From positions 186,001-250,000 of the forward strand of contig JADJLQ010000003.1 of assembly GCA_016709995.1 (NCBI GenBank): a stretch of 64,000 nt of DNA, written 5' to 3'. The DNA comes from Saprospiraceae bacterium (GTDB taxonomy: Bacteria > Bacteroidota > Bacteroidia > Chitinophagales > Saprospiraceae). Positions 54,466 to 63,526 of the stretch are shown piece by piece. How positions within the stretch are numbered: the stretch's first letter is position 1; each line of letters starts with the position of its first letter. A model generated the notes under the pieces. It was given only the letters and a program-made list of their open reading frames with translations, was not told the origin of the DNA and did no database searches. The translations under genes and the position numbers were made by a program.

Positions 54466-54541
54466 GCCCGTAAAGCAAATTAAAAAGAAAAAAAAGTCCA
54501 ATCCATCTAGATCTGCTTCATTCGTTATTAATTTATTTTTT

Positions 54542-55408
54542 GTGTTGAAATATATTTCTGTCCTGTTATTGCTTTTTGTCTTTGGTCATATTTTTGGCCA
54601 GGGTTCACTTGCGGAGGCAGGGTTGGACACTTTCAAAGGAATGAACCTGGTCTGGCAGGACGAATTTAATCAGCCCGGGCCGCCGGATCCAACTATTTGG
54701 AGGCACGAGCAGGGATTTAAACGCAATAATGAATTGCAGTGGTATCAACCTGAGAATGCTAGTTGTCATGATGGTATACTGATTATTGAAGCAAAAAGGG
54801 TAGTGCGTCCCAACCCTACTTTTGTTGAAGACAGCAAAGATTGGCAGACAAGCCGGAGAGACATCAGCTTTACCTCCTCAAGCATTCAGACCAGGGGAGC
54901 TCAAGCATGGCTCTACGGGACCTTCGTGGTTCGTGCTCGCATAGATACCCTGGTAGGATCCTGGCCTGCCATTTGGACCCTGGGAACAGAAGGCCGATGG
55001 CCCTCGAATGGCGAGATAGATATCATGGAATTTTATAGAGTCAAAACCGTGCCTACCATTTTGGCCAATTTTGCCTGGGGTACAGAGAAAGTAAACGTTG
55101 CGAAATGGGATGATGCAAAAATACCACTCACTCACTTTACAGATAAATATCCCAACTGGGTGAATCAATATCATATCTGGAGAATGGATTGGGATGAAAA
55201 CCAGGTTAGCGTATACCTGGATGATGAATTGATCAATGAAATAACCTTAAATAAAAGCATCAATCCTGATGGTACCAATCCATTTAAGCAACCTCATTAC
55301 CTGCTACTCAACCTGGCGATAGGCGGCAATAACGGAGGTGCTCCAGGTATAGAAACTCATTCGATTAAATTTGAAGTAGACTATGTGCGGGTATATCAGA
55401 AAAAATAA
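54542..55408 (+). CDS. glycoside hydrolase family 16 beta-glucanase
   Basis: This secreted beta-1,3(4)-glucanase/laminarinase-type enzyme has 288 residues from a GTG at 54542. That start gives a clean signal peptide (LKYISVLLLLFVFGHIFGQG) and avoids the 50-bp overlap with the oxidoreductase gene that the upstream ATG at 54416 would need. A TTG at 54545 is equally possible. The catalytic motif EIDIME is at about 158-163, preceded by SWPAIWTLG. N-terminal LVWQDEFN and C-terminal HYLLLNLAIGGN with EVDYVRVYQKK are standard for GH16 laminarinases. It acts outside the cytoplasm on beta-glucans. Confidence 0.9.
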   Translation: MLKYISVLLLLFVFGHIFGQGSLAEAGLDTFKGMNLVWQDEFNQPGPPDPTIWRHEQGFKRNNELQWYQPENASCHDGILIIEAKRVVRPNPTFVEDSKDWQTSRRDISFTSSSIQTRGAQAWLYGTFVVRARIDTLVGSWPAIWTLGTEGRWPSNGEIDIMEFYRVKTVPTILANFAWGTEKVNVAKWDDAKIPLTHFTDKYPNWVNQYHIWRMDWDENQVSVYLDDELINEITLNKSINPDGTNPFKQPHYLLLNLAIGGNNGGAPGIETHSIKFEVDYVRVYQKK

Positions 55409-55465
55409 ATCTTGCTGGTTGGGCAGCGATGATGCATCTTGATAGGCTTATTCATGCACAATTTA

Positions 55466-55906
55466 CTACTTAGAGTATACCCACTCCCAAACCTCCCCAT
55501 CTTCGGGATCGTCCACTATTCCTTTAAAATGAAAATTATTTTTTTCTAATATTCGGGTCGAAAAGTTTTTTTCAGGAAGTGTGCGGGCTGTGATCAAAAC
55601 TGATGGATCAGTCTCCAGCGCTTTATTCACCAAAAGCCGACATACCTGGGTTCCGATGCCTTTTTGTTGAAACCTTTCTATGGTGCCATATGCTATCTCT
55701 ATTTGATTATTGAGAGGCTTTCCTTTAAATGCAGCCATAGCTACTATTTGGCCCTCCTCATCCACTGCATAATAACCAATCCATGGTGGATTATAGCCCA
55801 CCTTTTTGTAAAAATCGATCGTAAAATAAAGACTGTCCTGACAATCCGGGTGATCTGCAAAGTGTTTGTTTCCCTCTATAGTCGCCAGGATAGGGATTAG
55901 CTCCAT
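55466..55906 (-). CDS. GNAT-family N-acetyltransferase
   Basis: The 146-residue protein (start chosen at MELIPILATIEGNKHF; an ATG at 55933 adds nine residues) has the GNAT core: YYAVDEEGQIVAMAAFKG (beta strands 2-3), QIEIAYGTIERFQQKGIGTQ with the acetyl-CoA loop QxKGIGT, and FSTRILEKNNFHFKGI. It transfers an acetyl group from acetyl-CoA to an unknown small molecule or protein. It is a single minus-strand gene, divergent from block E. Confidence 0.88.
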   Translation of the reverse strand: MELIPILATIEGNKHFADHPDCQDSLYFTIDFYKKVGYNPPWIGYYAVDEEGQIVAMAAFKGKPLNNQIEIAYGTIERFQQKGIGTQVCRLLVNKALETDPSVLITARTLPEKNFSTRILEKNNFHFKGIVDDPEDGEVWEWVYSK

Positions 55907-56004
55907 GTTGCTTTTTTTTGTAAAGGTAACCATTGAATATCATCTTGGATTTAGTAGGCTATAGCATTATTTATAAAAAAAGAAGTGTCAATACCGAGCG
56001 ATAC

Positions 56005-56020
56005 TGTCCGATATCGTACA
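56005..56020 (+). promoter_or_regulatory. predicted operator/UAS E
   Basis: TGTCCGATATCGTACA followed by CTTCC is palindromic except for one pair (C against T). The right half CGTACACTT is identical to operators A and C. The -24 box begins 55 bp after its last base. Confidence 0.6.
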
Positions 56021-56074
56021 CTTCCGGGAAGAGGTTTTGTTAATAAAGTATTCATATTTAATGACTTATGTTTT

Positions 56075-56090
56075 TGGTATAGTTACTGGG
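56075..56090 (+). promoter_or_regulatory. sigma-54-like promoter E
   Basis: TGGTATAGTTACTGGG fits TGGYAYR and keeps TG at the -12 position. It lies 111 bp before the permease 16 start codon. Confidence 0.45.
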
Positions 56091-56185
56091 TCTGGTTAGT
56101 TGATTGTGTAATACTAGAATCGGATAGTTGACTACATTTAAAATGTGTCTGAGTTTGTTGTCTTATTCTTCAGATTTTAAATACC

Positions 56186-58558
56186 ATGCTCAAAAATTTC
56201 TTCTACATCGCCTTCCGCAATCTTTTTAAAAACAAGGCTTTTTCATTGATCAATATTTCCGGCCTGGCTATAGGTATGGCCGCCGCTGCGTTGATTTTTT
56301 TAGTGATTGATTATCAAAAAAGCTATGATCAGTTTCACCTTAACAGGAGTAGGATCTATGAAGCATGGAACAAAGCTCCGATCAGTGGTAAACTACATGC
56401 ATGGAACACCACCCCGATGCCACTAGCCAGGGCGATGGAAAAGGATCTGCCTGAAGTAGAGAATACAGCAAGGGTAGACTGGGGATCCAATTATTTATTT
56501 TCGATTGGAGATATGAGATTAAAAGCGAAAGGCAATATCGTAGATAGTACTTTTTTAAAAATATTTACTTTCCCGATGATTCAAGGCGATGAAAGGACAG
56601 CACTTAATGGGATCTATGATTTGGTGGTGACCGCATCTTTTGCAAAGAAACTATTCGACACTGAAGATGTCATGGGTAAAATAGTCAAAATCGACAACCA
56701 GGACAATTTCACTATCACTGGAGTATTGAAAGACCTGCCGCCCAATTCCCGTTTCAATTTTGAATACCTGATACCATGGGCATACAAAGCTGCCAAAGAT
56801 CAATGGGGCGGTAATTGGGGTAGTAACAATACTCGCACCTATGCATTACTTAAAGAAAACGCATCCATCGAAGCTGCCAATGAAAAAATGAAATCGATGA
56901 AGCCATTGTATGACAAGGAAGCAGATCCATCCTGGCAGATGTTTCTATATCCTTTAGATCGATGGCGGCTGTACTCCAAATTCACAAACGGCATAGAAGA
57001 TGGAGGAATGATCGATTCGTTGAAAATATTTGGCATCATCGCTATTTTTTTACTTTTAATAGCCTGCATCAATTTTATGAACCTGAGCACAGCCCGAAGT
57101 GAGAAGCGGGCAAAGGAGGTTGGCATTCGTAAAGTGGTCGGTGCGCAAAGAGGATCATTGATCGGACACTTTGTTGGTGAGTCTATTTTGCTTTCATTTA
57201 TTGCTGGCATATTTGCCTTGGTGATCCTATATGTTGTGATTCCTCCATTCAACCAACTGATCGAAGAAAAGCTATCTTTAAATATAGGTGATCCGCAATT
57301 TTGGCTCAAGGGGCTTGGCTTTATTTTGTTCACGGGGATTATCGCCGGATCATATCCTGCCTTTTTTATGTCTTCATTTAATCCTTCAAAAGTGTTGAAG
57401 GGCACTTTTAAAGCAGCCAATGCCCTGATCACACCTAGAAAGTTATTGGTAGTGCTACAGTTCACGTTCGCTATCATATTGATCATTTGCACCAGCATTG
57501 TAAAACAACAACTGGACCACGCCAAAGACAGAGAGAGTGGGTATGATCGTGAGAAACTCGTATATACCCGTATGGAGGGGGAGGTAGGAAAAAACTATGA
57601 CCTCATCCGCAATGAATTGCTTCAGAATCAAGTGGCTTCCTCAGTCACAAAGACCAGCGCACCGATCACGCAGGGTTGGTCAGACAGTTGGGGCTATAAA
57701 TGGGAAGGCAGTACTCCGGAAGATGAGAAAATAGATTTTGATCAGTTTACTGCAGATCAGGACATCGTCAAGACTACTGGCATGATCCTGATAGAAGGTC
57801 GCGATATTAATCTAAGGGATTTTGCAACTGACTCATCCGCTATGCTGATCAACGAAAGTGCGCTTAAGATTATGAAATTGAAAAATCCAATTGGACAATT
57901 AATCACAGATGGAGATAATAATAAATACCACGTGATAGGCGTCATTAAAGATTTTATCCTGGAATCACCCTTTCAACCGACTCGGCCAATGCTTATCAGT
58001 GGTACTTCTGCCAGTTGGTTCAATGTCATCCACTACAAATTAAACGCATCAAATCCTGTAGCAGACAATCTAAAAAAGGCAGAAATAATTTTTAAAAAAT
58101 ATAACCCGGAATATCCCTTTGAATACCAATTCGTAGATGAGGAATATAGTCTTAAATTTAAAACGGAACAAAAGATGGGGTCCATGGCTTCCTTATTCGC
58201 CGGTCTCACCATCTTTATATCCTGCCTCGGATTGTTTGGTCTGGCCACATACATGGCTGAAAACAGGATAAAAGAAATAGGTGTACGAAAAGTGCTGGGA
58301 GCTTCGGTAGCAGGCATTACTGCCTTGTTGTCAAAGGATTTTCTGAAATTGGTGATGTATTCATTTATAGTGGCTTGTCCGGTGGCATGGTGGCTGATGC
58401 GTCAATGGCTGGCCCAATACCCTTATCGTGTGGATATTCATTGGACTGTGTTTTTAATCGCTGGCCTGATGAGTATTTTGATTTCCGTACTATCTGTGAG
58501 TTATCAATCTATTAAAGCGGCTATTGCCAATCCTGCAAAATCTTTAAGAACGGAGTGA
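56186..58558 (+). CDS. double-FtsX ABC permease 16 (subtype B, first of block E)
   Basis: This 790-residue copy starts MLKNFFYIAFRNLFKNK. The first-cluster signature is fully canonical (CINFMNLSTARS, RAKEVGIRKVVGA, about 292). The second periplasmic domain has YKWEGSTPED where other subtype B copies have WPGK, and VIGVIKDFILESPFQP in the place where permeases 2 and 13 have MVMTSP and IMENPY. KNYDLIRNELL and the SSVTKTSAP segment closely match permease 13. The C-terminal motif KEIGVRKVLGAS is near 695 and the end is NPAKSLRTE. It is thus the block E member of the 2/13/16 group. Confidence 0.95.
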   Translation: MLKNFFYIAFRNLFKNKAFSLINISGLAIGMAAAALIFLVIDYQKSYDQFHLNRSRIYEAWNKAPISGKLHAWNTTPMPLARAMEKDLPEVENTARVDWGSNYLFSIGDMRLKAKGNIVDSTFLKIFTFPMIQGDERTALNGIYDLVVTASFAKKLFDTEDVMGKIVKIDNQDNFTITGVLKDLPPNSRFNFEYLIPWAYKAAKDQWGGNWGSNNTRTYALLKENASIEAANEKMKSMKPLYDKEADPSWQMFLYPLDRWRLYSKFTNGIEDGGMIDSLKIFGIIAIFLLLIACINFMNLSTARSEKRAKEVGIRKVVGAQRGSLIGHFVGESILLSFIAGIFALVILYVVIPPFNQLIEEKLSLNIGDPQFWLKGLGFILFTGIIAGSYPAFFMSSFNPSKVLKGTFKAANALITPRKLLVVLQFTFAIILIICTSIVKQQLDHAKDRESGYDREKLVYTRMEGEVGKNYDLIRNELLQNQVASSVTKTSAPITQGWSDSWGYKWEGSTPEDEKIDFDQFTADQDIVKTTGMILIEGRDINLRDFATDSSAMLINESALKIMKLKNPIGQLITDGDNNKYHVIGVIKDFILESPFQPTRPMLISGTSASWFNVIHYKLNASNPVADNLKKAEIIFKKYNPEYPFEYQFVDEEYSLKFKTEQKMGSMASLFAGLTIFISCLGLFGLATYMAENRIKEIGVRKVLGASVAGITALLSKDFLKLVMYSFIVACPVAWWLMRQWLAQYPYRVDIHWTVFLIAGLMSILISVLSVSYQSIKAAIANPAKSLRTE

Positions 58559-58618
58559 ACCAGATTCAGATATCAGATTCTGAAAATTTTATAAACTCAA
58601 TTTCAATTCTGAAAAATT

Positions 58619-61045
58619 ATGTTTAAAAACGATTTCAAAATTGCATTCCGCAATCTATTAAAAAATAAGACCTATAGTTTGATCAATATATTTGGTCTTA
58701 CCATTGGCACTTTGAGTTGTCTGTATATCATGCTCTATGTAGGAGATCAATATAGTTATGACAAGCACCATCCTCAGGCTGAAAATATATACCGGATTAC
58801 TTCCACTTTGCAATTGCCAGGGGATAAGCATATTAATTCAACCGTATCTCCACCTACTGCACCGGCTATGAAAAGAGATTTTCCAGAGGTGATACAGTAT
58901 ACCCGGGTTGTACCTTCTTTAGGTGTTTCTCAATACATTTTACATTATAATGAAAGATCGGTGACCGAAAAATCAGCGGTGTTCGTTGACTCTACTTTTT
59001 TCAATGTATTTGCTTTTCATTTTACAAGAGGAAATGGTCAAAAGGCGCTTTTAGACCCTTATACCGTTGTATTGAGTAAATCATTATCAGATAAATTATT
59101 TGGTGATGAAGATCCATTGGGCAAACAAATAGAACTGGAATACTCTTATGATAAAGGTATATACACCGTACAAGGAGTCATTGATAATAGCTTGGGTAAG
59201 TCACATCTTAATGCCAATATGTATATCACAATGAATGGCGGTGGTATGGGAGGTTATGCGCGCACCAACGAATCCTGGGCCGGAAATAATTTTGCTTATT
59301 CTTATATAAAATTATTGCCTAATTCTGATGTAGTAGCTCTGGAAGAAAAGCTTCCAGCTTTTTTATCTAAATACGGGCAAGAGCAACTAAAAGCCCTAGG
59401 TATGGAAAAGCAACTTCACCTGCAGGAGGTAACTGGAATACATACGACAAAGGGATATGAAAATGAATTGGATAAAATAGCCAACCCCTCCTTTCTGAAG
59501 ATTTTGATGTTGATTGCGGCCATGATCCAGATCATCGCATGCATCAATTTTATGAATCTTTCTACAGCAAGATCTACCAACCGGGCAAAAGAGGTAGGAA
59601 TAAGAAAAGTGATTGGTGCAAGAAAATACCAATTGATCAGCCAATTTCTTTTCGAATCTATTTTATTATCATTTCTTGGCGTTATGATTGCCTTACCAAT
59701 TTTGTGGCTTGCAGTACCTTATTTAAACGAAATTACACAGTCCGAAATTTCGATGCCTTATTTGTCAGATTATAGAATGTGGTCGATGGTGTTTGGATTA
59801 ATAGTCCTTACAGGTATAATAGCTGGCAGTTACCCTGCATTTTATCTTTCAGCTTTTGAGGCAATCAAAGTGATAAAAGGAAATTTTACAAGTCATATTT
59901 CTGCACTTAATATTCGTAGATCTTTAGTCATAATTCAGTTTACCTTATCTATTGTATTGATTGCATCTATCATTGTAATCTATAGTCAACTCAATTATAT
60001 CAAGCTTAAGGATCTCGGGTTTGACCCAAATCAGAAACTTGTATTTACATTACATACCAATGAGACGGTGAGTAAAAGTAAAGTATTTGCTGATGATCTG
60101 CGTAGCTTAGCAGATATCAAAGCTGTAAGCAGAACGGGATATTACCTTAGTCAGGCCATCCTTAATGATTGGACCTTTTATCTTTCTGGAGGTACCATGG
60201 CTAGTGGCCAAGTAGCCAATTTCATGCAGACTGACCAATATGTAACTCAAGCCAATGGAATAAAAATAATTAGTGGGAGAGATTTTAGGCTAAATGATTC
60301 TGGTAAAGTTTTGATTAACGAAACGATGGCGCATCGTTTAGGAATTAATATTGAATCAGCGCAGGGGACTTTCTTGTACTCAAGCCAGGGTAATGAGCAA
60401 GAAGTTATTAAATATGAGATCGCAGGTATCATGAAGGATTTTAACTTTAATTCTTTGCACGAGGATGTAAAACCTATATTGTTCATGTTTAATGACCATG
60501 ATCCTTATTTAACAAATATTACAATTAGTACTCAAACATCTAATTATAAATCTTTATTGGCACAGATGGAAACCATTTGGAAGAAAAACTATCCGTCTAT
60601 ACCTTTTGAATATAGTTTTTTGGATGCAGAAGTGCAAAAAATGTACGAATCGGAAATTACGCTTTCCCGCATTATTAATTCATTTACAGGCATTGCAATT
60701 TTTATTTCATGCCTTGGTTTATTTGGATTAGCTACATTTAGTGCGGAAAACAGGAAGAAGGAAATTGGAATCCGAAAAGTATTGGGCGCTAAAGTAAGTG
60801 GCATTGCCACATTGCTTTCTAAAGATTTTGTTGTATTAGTGTTCATTGCCATTCTTGTTGCCACTCCTATTGCCTGGTGGGTCATGAATAAATGGTTGCA
60901 ATCATTTTCTTATCGGGTAGATATAAAGTGGTGGATGTTTGCTATGGCCGGTATTATTGCGGCGATTATTGCTTTGGTCACAGTGAGTTTCCAAGCCATC
61001 AAAGCGGCCATAGCTAATCCGGTGAAGAGCTTACGAACAGAGTGA
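58619..61045 (+). CDS. double-FtsX ABC permease 17
   Basis: This 808-residue copy lies 60 bp after permease 16, across a spacer containing CAGATTCAGATATCAGA words. The first cluster is CINFMNLSTARS with RAKEVGIRKVIGA (about 307). The second half has IAGIMKDFNFNSLHEDVKP and KEIGIRKVLGAK (about 714), ending NPVKSLRTE. The first periplasmic domain places EQLKALGMEK and a GIH segment before the TM cluster, as permeases 5 and 8 do, so this is the block E representative of that non-B group. Confidence 0.95.
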   Translation: MFKNDFKIAFRNLLKNKTYSLINIFGLTIGTLSCLYIMLYVGDQYSYDKHHPQAENIYRITSTLQLPGDKHINSTVSPPTAPAMKRDFPEVIQYTRVVPSLGVSQYILHYNERSVTEKSAVFVDSTFFNVFAFHFTRGNGQKALLDPYTVVLSKSLSDKLFGDEDPLGKQIELEYSYDKGIYTVQGVIDNSLGKSHLNANMYITMNGGGMGGYARTNESWAGNNFAYSYIKLLPNSDVVALEEKLPAFLSKYGQEQLKALGMEKQLHLQEVTGIHTTKGYENELDKIANPSFLKILMLIAAMIQIIACINFMNLSTARSTNRAKEVGIRKVIGARKYQLISQFLFESILLSFLGVMIALPILWLAVPYLNEITQSEISMPYLSDYRMWSMVFGLIVLTGIIAGSYPAFYLSAFEAIKVIKGNFTSHISALNIRRSLVIIQFTLSIVLIASIIVIYSQLNYIKLKDLGFDPNQKLVFTLHTNETVSKSKVFADDLRSLADIKAVSRTGYYLSQAILNDWTFYLSGGTMASGQVANFMQTDQYVTQANGIKIISGRDFRLNDSGKVLINETMAHRLGINIESAQGTFLYSSQGNEQEVIKYEIAGIMKDFNFNSLHEDVKPILFMFNDHDPYLTNITISTQTSNYKSLLAQMETIWKKNYPSIPFEYSFLDAEVQKMYESEITLSRIINSFTGIAIFISCLGLFGLATFSAENRKKEIGIRKVLGAKVSGIATLLSKDFVVLVFIAILVATPIAWWVMNKWLQSFSYRVDIKWWMFAMAGIIAAIIALVTVSFQAIKAAIANPVKSLRTE

Positions 61046-61115
61046 GTATGCTCACAATCCCGATCGAACTAACTTTAAATAAACAGTTTGAATCAGATGT
61101 CAGATGGCTGAGTCT

Positions 61116-61141
61116 GACGCTGAATGCTGACGCTGAATGCT
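61116..61141 (+). repeat. 13-bp direct tandem duplication upstream of permease 18
   Basis: GACGCTGAATGCT occurs twice in immediate succession (61116-61128 and 61129-61141), within an AATCAGATGTCAGA spacer. Only two copies, so it is probably a recent slippage product. Confidence 0.5.
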
Positions 61142-61162
61142 GACTCTCAAATCTCAAATAAT

Positions 61163-63526
61163 ATGCTTAAAAATTTATACTCCATCTCTACACGCCACCT
61201 GTTTAAGAACAAAGTATTTTCTTTAATCAATCTGTCTGGTTTGACAATAGGGCTGGCTTTGTTTGTACTGATTATTAAATGGGTGCAGTATGAATACAGT
61301 TATAATGATTTTCATGTGGACGGCGACAGAATAGCATCGATTCAAACCAATAAATCTTTTACCAATGGCGAGATAGCTACTTTTCCAGCGGTTCCATCAG
61401 CCTTAAGTACAGCCTTGATGCGTGACTTTCCTGAGGTTCAATATGCCAGTACGACTTCCTGGGGCGACCAAAGACAGTTTTCGATCAATGACAAAGAGTT
61501 TGTTGAATATGGATTATATGTAAGCCCTGAGTTTTTAAAGGTTTTTTCTTTCCCTTTGATTCGAGGGGATGCAGACCAGGCTTTGGGTGAACCAAACACC
61601 ATCATAATTAGTGAAAAGTTGGCCAGAAAATATTTTGGTGAGGAGGACCCAATGGGCCGTTCAGTATTGATTGAAAGGGATAAATCGTATAAAATAACAG
61701 GGGTTACTAAAGATATTCCAGCTAATGCCACTTTGACTTTTGATTTTTTAATGCCTGTTCAGGATTATTTTCGGGATTATGATTGGGTGAAGGAAAGTTG
61801 GGACAATAGTAATGTGAGAGCTTATGTAAAACTTCATCCCAATGTCGATAGGCTGGCGCTTGAATCTAAATTGCGAACCTATCTGCACAATAAATCAGAA
61901 CAACAATTAAATTCTGACCTGATACTTTGGGATTTGAAAGATTGGTATTTGCGCCTTGATTTTAAAAATGGCCAATATGCAGGTGGTGGTAGAATCGTAT
62001 ATGTGCGACTATTTCTGATTATTGCTTTTTTTGTTCTGTTCCTGGCATGTATTAATTTTATGAATTTATCTACTGCTCAAGCCACACAAAGAGCCAAAGA
62101 AGTCGGAGTGAGGAAAGCGATAGGGGCAAGCAGATATTCATTGATCAAACAATTCATGGCGGAGTCTGTTTTTTTGGCCTTATTGGCTGGTGCCTTGGCC
62201 ATCTTATTAGTACAATTGGTATTGCCTGGTTTCAATTCATTTCTGAGAAAAGATATTAGCATTGATTTGGGTGATTTGCAGCAGATGTTTTATTATGGGT
62301 GCATCATTTTAATTACGGGTATCATAGCCGGCAGTTATCCCGCCTTGGTATTGTCTGCGTTTCGTCCGATAGCAGTACTTAAATCTGCTTTTGTCCAAGC
62401 CACTGTCAGTACGGGTATGATCAGGAAGTCCCTGGTTGTCACTCAATTTGTAGTTTCAATCATGTTGATCATCAGCACCCTGTTGATTAGTCAGCAAATT
62501 GATTTTATCAAAAAGAAAAATCTTGGATTTAATGTCAATCAATTGGTGTGGTTCCCAAATAATATTCCGTTAGAAAAATGTGGTTTGGCTATGGAACAAA
62601 TGAAAAGGATACCTGGAGTGGCACATGCAGCACAAGCATCTGTCACCTTTTCCATGGCAAACAATCGAACATCAGATGTGAGCTGGCCCGGAAAAGCTGA
62701 GGGCAATGATGTATTCTTTAATTTGATAGCCAGTAGTCATGAATTGGTTGAGACAATGGGTTTGTCCATCAAGGAAGGTCGATCTTTTTCACAAAAATTT
62801 GCTCAGGATACGGGCGCCTTTATTTTGAACGAAGAAGCAGTAATAAAAATGGGCCTTGTGGACCCCATAGGGAAAACAATCAGTACCCCGGGAGGTAGTG
62901 GTAAAATAGTTGGCATCGTAAAAGATTTTCATATGGAGTCCTTGCACAATCCGATCAGTCCAGTGCTCATCACCTGCAGGCCCGATTGGACCTGGCTGAT
63001 GTATTGCAGGTTAAGTGGTAATGATGTGCAAAGCACACTCAAAGAAATCGAGTCAGTCTATCATCAGTTTGCACCTGGATTTATATTTGATTTTAATTTT
63101 CAGGACAAAGAATATGAAAGACTGTACAGGAGTGAGACCCAGGTTGGCACGCTGGTCAAATGGTTTGCAGGGTTTGCCATATTTATTTCATGCCTCGGAT
63201 TGTTGGGTCTTACTTTATTTACCATAGAGAGAAAGGCTAAAGAAATCGGCATTCGAAAAGTATTAGGCGCGACCCTCAACAATATCACTAATATGCTTAC
63301 TAGTGAATTTTTGGGTTTGATCTTTATATCCCTGATGATAGCTTCTCCTGTCGCGTATTATTTAATGACTAAATGGTTGGGAGGATTTGCTTACCGGATT
63401 GATATTGAGTGGTGGATATTTGCTTTGGCGGGCTCCATTACCATTGGTATTTCTGTGTTTACGATCCTGATTCAAGCCGTCAAGGCGGCGATGGCTAATC
63501 CGGTAAAGGCGTTGAGAAGTGAGTAG
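61163..63526 (+). CDS. double-FtsX ABC permease 18 (subtype B, last in window)
   Basis: I chose the ATG at 61163 (MLKNLYSISTRHLFKNKVF, 787 residues), which aligns with other copies. An upstream ATG at 61124 would add 13 residues encoded by the 13-bp duplication and flanking spacer. Subtype B marks are GGGRIVYVRLFLIIAFF, CINFMNLSTAQA with RAKEVGVRKAIGA (about 295), and VSWPGKAEGN. VKDFHMESLHNPISP and KEIGIRKVLGAT (about 692) place it with 12 and 14. It ends NPVKALRSE, and the TAG is directly followed by the 23-bp repeat array. Confidence 0.95.
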   Translation: MLKNLYSISTRHLFKNKVFSLINLSGLTIGLALFVLIIKWVQYEYSYNDFHVDGDRIASIQTNKSFTNGEIATFPAVPSALSTALMRDFPEVQYASTTSWGDQRQFSINDKEFVEYGLYVSPEFLKVFSFPLIRGDADQALGEPNTIIISEKLARKYFGEEDPMGRSVLIERDKSYKITGVTKDIPANATLTFDFLMPVQDYFRDYDWVKESWDNSNVRAYVKLHPNVDRLALESKLRTYLHNKSEQQLNSDLILWDLKDWYLRLDFKNGQYAGGGRIVYVRLFLIIAFFVLFLACINFMNLSTAQATQRAKEVGVRKAIGASRYSLIKQFMAESVFLALLAGALAILLVQLVLPGFNSFLRKDISIDLGDLQQMFYYGCIILITGIIAGSYPALVLSAFRPIAVLKSAFVQATVSTGMIRKSLVVTQFVVSIMLIISTLLISQQIDFIKKKNLGFNVNQLVWFPNNIPLEKCGLAMEQMKRIPGVAHAAQASVTFSMANNRTSDVSWPGKAEGNDVFFNLIASSHELVETMGLSIKEGRSFSQKFAQDTGAFILNEEAVIKMGLVDPIGKTISTPGGSGKIVGIVKDFHMESLHNPISPVLITCRPDWTWLMYCRLSGNDVQSTLKEIESVYHQFAPGFIFDFNFQDKEYERLYRSETQVGTLVKWFAGFAIFISCLGLLGLTLFTIERKAKEIGIRKVLGATLNNITNMLTSEFLGLIFISLMIASPVAYYLMTKWLGGFAYRIDIEWWIFALAGSITIGISVFTILIQAVKAAMANPVKALRSE

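Noticed and set aside
56839..57525. A 228-codon minus-strand open frame
   Set aside because: It lies wholly inside permease 16, which has strong family conservation on the plus strand; long antisense frames occur in most permease copies at the same place.
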